Source: Fimbriimonadales bacterium
GTDB taxonomy: Bacteria; Armatimonadota; Fimbriimonadia; Fimbriimonadales; ATM1
DNA: 64,000 nt
Direction of reading: 5' to 3'
Assembly (NCBI GenBank): GCA_026129745.1
Contig: JAHCHL010000008.1
Coordinates: 62,001-126,000, forward strand
Made by a program: the position numbers and the translations under genes. This document shows positions 61,258-64,000 of this stretch, one piece after another. The notes under the pieces were generated by a model that saw only the letters and a list, made by a program, of their open reading frames with translations, had not been told where the DNA came from and did no database searches. Numbering within the stretch: the first letter of the stretch is position 1; every line of letters starts with the position of its first letter.

Positions 61258-62037
61258 ATGAACCTCACTGGCAAGCGAATTCTGATTACTGGTGCAAGCA
61301 GCGGAATTGGAGAGGCTCTCGCGAGAATCGCCGTAGAACAGGGAGCCTCCGTAGTTGGCGTAGCGAGGCGCGAAGACAGATTGCATGCACTCGCTGAGAG
61401 ACTCGGGCGTCAGTTCACTCCAGTAGTTTGTGATTTGGAGGACACAACGGCTGTGGATACAATTAAGTCTTTGAAACATTTCGACTGTGTGATTGCGAAT
61501 GCGGGGAGAGGCTCTACCATAATGCCTCTTGATCTCAATCTCGAAAGTCTTGAAGCAATGATGCGCGCAAACGTCTATAGCGCTTTGCACACTTTGCAAG
61601 GCGCGTTGCCCAGCGCACAGCGCGGAGACTCGTTCGTGTTTGTGGGCAGCATTCTGGGCCGGATTCCCTATGCACCCTGGAGGAGCGCATACAATGCATC
61701 CAAAGCCGCTCTCGCAGCTCTCATCGTGGGCTGGCGTCAGGAGCTGTACCGAAGGGGGGTCCGTGTATTATTGGTTAATCCAGGATTGACGAAGACGGAA
61801 TTTCAATCGACGGCCAATCCAGAAAGCATAACCCTTCCAAACTTGCACCTTGATTCAACGGAATTTCCGAGTATGAAGCTTCAAACATCTGATGAAGTTG
61901 CACTTACCATCATAAAGGCGATCGAGTCTGATCGGGACGAAGTCTACACAAGGGAAGAGACTGCAAGGTGGGTTGCCAATTATTACAGGGAACTATCTGA
62001 CGGACGCGACTTAGTTCGACACCTGCTCGAACCGTAA
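61258..62037 (+). CDS. Classical short-chain dehydrogenase/reductase
   Basis: A 259-residue SDR with intact motifs: ITGASSGIGEALAR, CDLEDTTAV, IANAGRG and catalytic Ser/Tyr/Lys in FVGSILGRIPYAPWRSAYNASKAALAAL, summarised by YNASK. The closing part (TREETARWVANYYRELSDGRDLVRHLL) is a C-terminal helix region seen in DltE/YbbO-like SDRs that act on larger substrates. NADPH preference is suggested by the RRED after strand 2 (VARREDRL). ATG 61258 preceded by AGGATAATT. Confidence 0.9.
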   Translation: MNLTGKRILITGASSGIGEALARIAVEQGASVVGVARREDRLHALAERLGRQFTPVVCDLEDTTAVDTIKSLKHFDCVIANAGRGSTIMPLDLNLESLEAMMRANVYSALHTLQGALPSAQRGDSFVFVGSILGRIPYAPWRSAYNASKAALAALIVGWRQELYRRGVRVLLVNPGLTKTEFQSTANPESITLPNLHLDSTEFPSMKLQTSDEVALTIIKAIESDRDEVYTREETARWVANYYRELSDGRDLVRHLLEP

Positions 62038-62044
62038 TCGGCGA

Positions 62045-62749
62045 TTAAGATGATGCTGCCCAAACCTGCGACATTAGTGCAGCCCCACGTGGGTCGTGCA
62101 TGCGAAGTTCTTCGCGGTTGAATGGAAAGAACTCAGCCAGGCCAAAGTGCGCGAGCGTAAGAGCAGCGAAGTACTCTTCAGGACCTGCGCTCGGATAGAG
62201 CCTGATGTCGAGCTTGTCTCGGCTTGCAGACGATGGGTACAGCTTTTCCTCGAGCGCCTTCTTGTATGTAGCTTCAATTGCTTCCTTCGCGTTGCCAAGG
62301 CTCCGATCCATAATCGCAACCGAGAACGCAGCCAGCATGGCGCGTCTCGCGGAATCTTCCGATGATACAAAGTGGCGAACGTTGGAAATCTCTACGCACT
62401 TCTCTTTCTCAGGGTTGACTCCTAGTTCTCGCAATTGAGCTGCCTTGAGTGAAAAGTAATTGGCGATCTGTCCACGCCGTGGTGCTTCCAATTCGACCCA
62501 TATTGCCATGCCAATTACTGACTTGAGCCTCTCAGGTGGAACAACGTTTAGGACATACCTGATGGATGCGCCTGTCCGTTCGAGCGCGGAAATTCGCAAC
62601 TGTTCGTCGATCCTGACTTCCGGCGAAAGCAAGACCTCGAAACCTTCGACAGGCACTTTTTCATAGAGGAAGCGCGGAGCAAAACCGCGAGGCACATTGC
62701 CCTGTGCTGCCGCAAGCGCGAGCGTCAAAACCGTAGTTTGAAGCAACAT
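62045..62749 (-). CDS. Secreted protein of unknown function downstream of the proteasome genes
   Basis: A 234-residue exported protein (signal MLLQTTVLTLALAAAQG). Mixed alpha/beta body: EGFEVLLSPEVRIDEQLRISAL, GASIRYVLNVVPPERLKSVIGMAIWVELE, and a helical second half (ARRAMLAAFSVAIMDRSLGNAKEAIEATYKKA). No family recognised. It begins 42 bases after the proteasome alpha subunit on the same strand, so it may be in the same transcript, yet its signal peptide places it outside the cytoplasm, where a proteasome role is unlikely. Confidence 0.65.
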   Translation of the reverse strand: MLLQTTVLTLALAAAQGNVPRGFAPRFLYEKVPVEGFEVLLSPEVRIDEQLRISALERTGASIRYVLNVVPPERLKSVIGMAIWVELEAPRRGQIANYFSLKAAQLRELGVNPEKEKCVEISNVRHFVSSEDSARRAMLAAFSVAIMDRSLGNAKEAIEATYKKALEEKLYPSSASRDKLDIRLYPSAGPEEYFAALTLAHFGLAEFFPFNREELRMHDPRGAALMSQVWAASS

Positions 62750-62791
62750 CCATCAGATTGGACGATTGTTGAAGCCGCTCTGTGCCTGTGT

Positions 62792-63499
62792 TTAGGGAAA
62801 TCGTTTGGCTTCTTCTTGGATAAGGCGGAATCGGCGGACGCGATCGACGTTGCGCTCGAGGAACCCTATTTCCGGATATGCGCCACGAAATAGTTCATCA
62901 TCAGGTTGACCGTTGCCATCTCGGTCAGCGCCGATCCTCCATGCCGCATCAGCGAGCCTTATCGCCTCGTCGAACTTCATCTTTGGATCGTACTTCTCAC
63001 TAAGGTAGTCTCGCATGCGCTGTTCAACCGGACCAGTACCACCTGCAACGGCAAAGTGCCGATGTGCGACGAAGTCGCCATCGTAATGAAGCCAGATAAA
63101 CAGGTCTTCGTCAGGCTTGGCGTTCATCTCAGCGAAGAGAGCGTGAATAACAAATGGTGCAATAGTTAAGTCGCCGAATGCTCTCTTCATTGGGCCACTC
63201 AACGCAAATCCGACGAGCCGTCCAATCGTAACGTCTTCCTCGCTGTGCGCGTAACCTTCTTGGTGCGCGAAGTCGATCGATGTAACGCGCATCGACTCGA
63301 CATCAGCCTGCTGTCCGATCGCAGAAAACATAACTCTGTCGTACACTTCGTACACTTTTCTTACGTTCTTACGATACGTATACAGGATGCAGCCCTCGTC
63401 GATCGATAAACCGACGATTGGAGACCCGCTGCGCAAGCGGTTCTCAATATACTGCGCTCTTTGAGTTATGCTTTCTTGCCAGTCGTAGGGTGATAACAT
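62792..63499 (-). CDS. prcA: Proteasome alpha-subunit-like protein
   Basis: A 235-residue Ntn-fold protein that matches the bacterial 20S proteasome alpha subunit: start SPYDWQESITQRAQYIENRL (family: SPxQ...ERxxYAR), then VGLSIDEGCILYTYRKNVRKVYEVYDRVMFSAIGQQADVESMRVTSIDFAHQEGYAHSEEDVTIGRLVGF, given here by the conserved EVYDRVMFSAIG and the DVTIGR element. It lacks a catalytic Thr, as alpha subunits do. AGAGAGAAG precedes the ATG. It follows prcB by 12 bases. Confidence 0.88.
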   Translation of the reverse strand: MLSPYDWQESITQRAQYIENRLRSGSPIVGLSIDEGCILYTYRKNVRKVYEVYDRVMFSAIGQQADVESMRVTSIDFAHQEGYAHSEEDVTIGRLVGFALSGPMKRAFGDLTIAPFVIHALFAEMNAKPDEDLFIWLHYDGDFVAHRHFAVAGGTGPVEQRMRDYLSEKYDPKMKFDEAIRLADAAWRIGADRDGNGQPDDELFRGAYPEIGFLERNVDRVRRFRLIQEEAKRFP

Positions 63500-63511
63500 G
63501 ATCTTCTCTCT

Positions 63512-64000
63512 CTATTTCGAGTGAATTGACTTAACTGCCTTGGCGAGCGTGCTGCTTGGAACATCAGCGATTCCATCTTTAGTGAGTGTCTTTGCTGCTG
63601 GCAGAGTGTTAGTCATATCACCAGTTGCCGAATCGAGTCGAGATGCGATGTCGAGCATCGTCAATCCATCTTTCAACACGTCGTCGAGGGGCCTCTTGTC
63701 GAACGGGCCTTTCTCTCGCTGTATATAGTCAAACACACCTCGAATGCGATCGGAGCCGCTTCCTGCTGCACCGTATTCGCCTGATTCAAATCTTGCGCCC
63801 ATCACATCATAAAAATAGATTCCGAGGCTGTCAGTCGCCGGATTGTATGCGCTGACAATCGGAACGAAAACGCCAATTCCGTCAAGCGACATGCTCAGGT
63901 TTCCTGCGAGCGCTCGACTGACTTCTTGGAGTTTTCCTTCGAGGCTCATGTCCTGCAATTGGGTTCGGGAGTAGTACTTGAAAGCGTGCCTGAGATACCG
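63512..64000 (-). CDS. prcB: Proteasome beta subunit, 3' part only
   Basis: The frame is open up to the right edge of the window, so the gene is cut off upstream; its beginning, including the propeptide and the catalytic Thr, is outside. The visible 162 codons read, from the edge, RYLRHAFKYYSRTQLQD and then FVPIVSAYNPATDSLGIYFYDVMGARFESGEYGAAGSGSDRIRGVFDY, whose GxGSxxIRGVFDY core is the bacterial beta-subunit pattern. Stop TAG at 63512. Order prcB-prcA as in actinobacterial proteasome operons. Upstream partners (Pup or a ubiquitin-like tag, Dop) would lie outside. Confidence 0.85.
   Translation of the reverse strand, partial: RYLRHAFKYYSRTQLQDMSLEGKLQEVSRALAGNLSMSLDGIGVFVPIVSAYNPATDSLGIYFYDVMGARFESGEYGAAGSGSDRIRGVFDYIQREKGPFDKRPLDDVLKDGLTMLDIASRLDSATGDMTNTLPAAKTLTKDGIADVPSSTLAKAVKSIHSK

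Noticed and set aside
1-64000. tRNA, rRNA, CRISPR, insertion sequence, phage or toxin-antitoxin genes
   Set aside because: None recognised on either strand by reading motifs; a dedicated RNA search could still find a small RNA.

Overview
The window reads as chromosomal DNA of a free-living, diderm, heterotrophic bacterium. The best guess is Armatimonadota (Fimbriimonadia-like). Reasons: proteasome alpha and beta subunits at the right edge (outside Actinobacteria these are known from a few phyla including Armatimonadota), PEP-CTERM proteins, a pseudopilin with a C-terminal N-x-L-x-x-DGH motif, a DinB-family protein, many lipoproteins with C-terminal-of-signal lipoboxes, LolA-fold proteins, a beta-barrel protein and the MEP-pathway enzyme IspH. 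The taxonomic call is inference, not a search result. I see no tRNA, rRNA, CRISPR array, insertion sequence, phage gene or integrase. Genes are packed tightly: no stretch over 300 bases lacks a gene.

Layout. 0-2.5 kb: S9 dipeptidyl peptidase (minus) with its terminator. 2.6-7.0 kb: polysaccharide deacetylase, a DUF2089-DUF4097 pair, folP and ribosomal protein bL25. 7.1-11.3 kb: an operon-like run starting with an asparagine-synthetase-like protein whose two active sites both look dead, then an ArsR regulator, a lipoprotein hydrolase, an endonuclease III-like glycosylase and a secreted unknown. 11.5-13.4 kb: a GC-richer lipoprotein/aldehyde dehydrogenase pair. 13.5-17.9 kb: a hybrid kinase - HPt - REC/PAS/GGDEF phosphorelay. 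17.9-25.9 kb: asd, selB, a DinB protein with a striking promoter/operator, a pseudopilin, a lipoprotein, an M61 peptidase, a LolA-like protein and a beta-barrel. 26-28.2 kb: an orphan nuoB-nuoI pair and two small Cys-rich secreted peptides ending in a strong terminator. 28.2-38.8 kb: choice-of-anchor I protein, ispH, metalloprotease-like protein, DUF1287, LolA-like, a second hybrid kinase, folB, a PIG-L-like protein and a lipoprotein serpin. 38.8-44.4 kb: sialidase-fold protein, small SpoT-like hydrolase divergent from ppx-ppk, and an Ntn asparaginase. 44.4-54.9 kb: BNR lipoprotein, two PEP-CTERM proteins, pirin, PQQ-fold lipoprotein, VOC protein, an S9 peptidase and a membrane dipeptidase. 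55-64 kb: glyQ, a bicarbonate transporter with its PII-like partner (sbtA-sbtB), two SDRs, a DapA-family enzyme, LolA-like and DUF1579-like proteins, and prcB-prcA.

Functional themes. Much of the window is envelope and secreted peptide turnover (two S9 peptidases, M61, M19, DUF1287, a serpin, a secreted metalloprotease). A second theme is signalling and stringent/phosphate physiology (phosphorelay to c-di-GMP, SpoT-like hydrolase with ppx-ppk). Housekeeping genes (folP, folB, asd, ispH, glyQ, nuoBI, rplY) are scattered as single genes rather than in their usual operons.

Most noteworthy: (1) a 45-residue Cys-rich secreted peptide (27110-27247, minus) and its Cys-containing partner upstream; (2) the asparagine-synthetase pseudoenzyme; (3) a shared palindrome (GGCAA-NN-TTGCC) upstream of both PEP-CTERM genes; (4) overlapping dyads on the DinB promoter; (5) SbtA/SbtB in an apparently non-photosynthetic genome; (6) four convergent gene pairs that all overlap by exactly the same four bases, CTAA.
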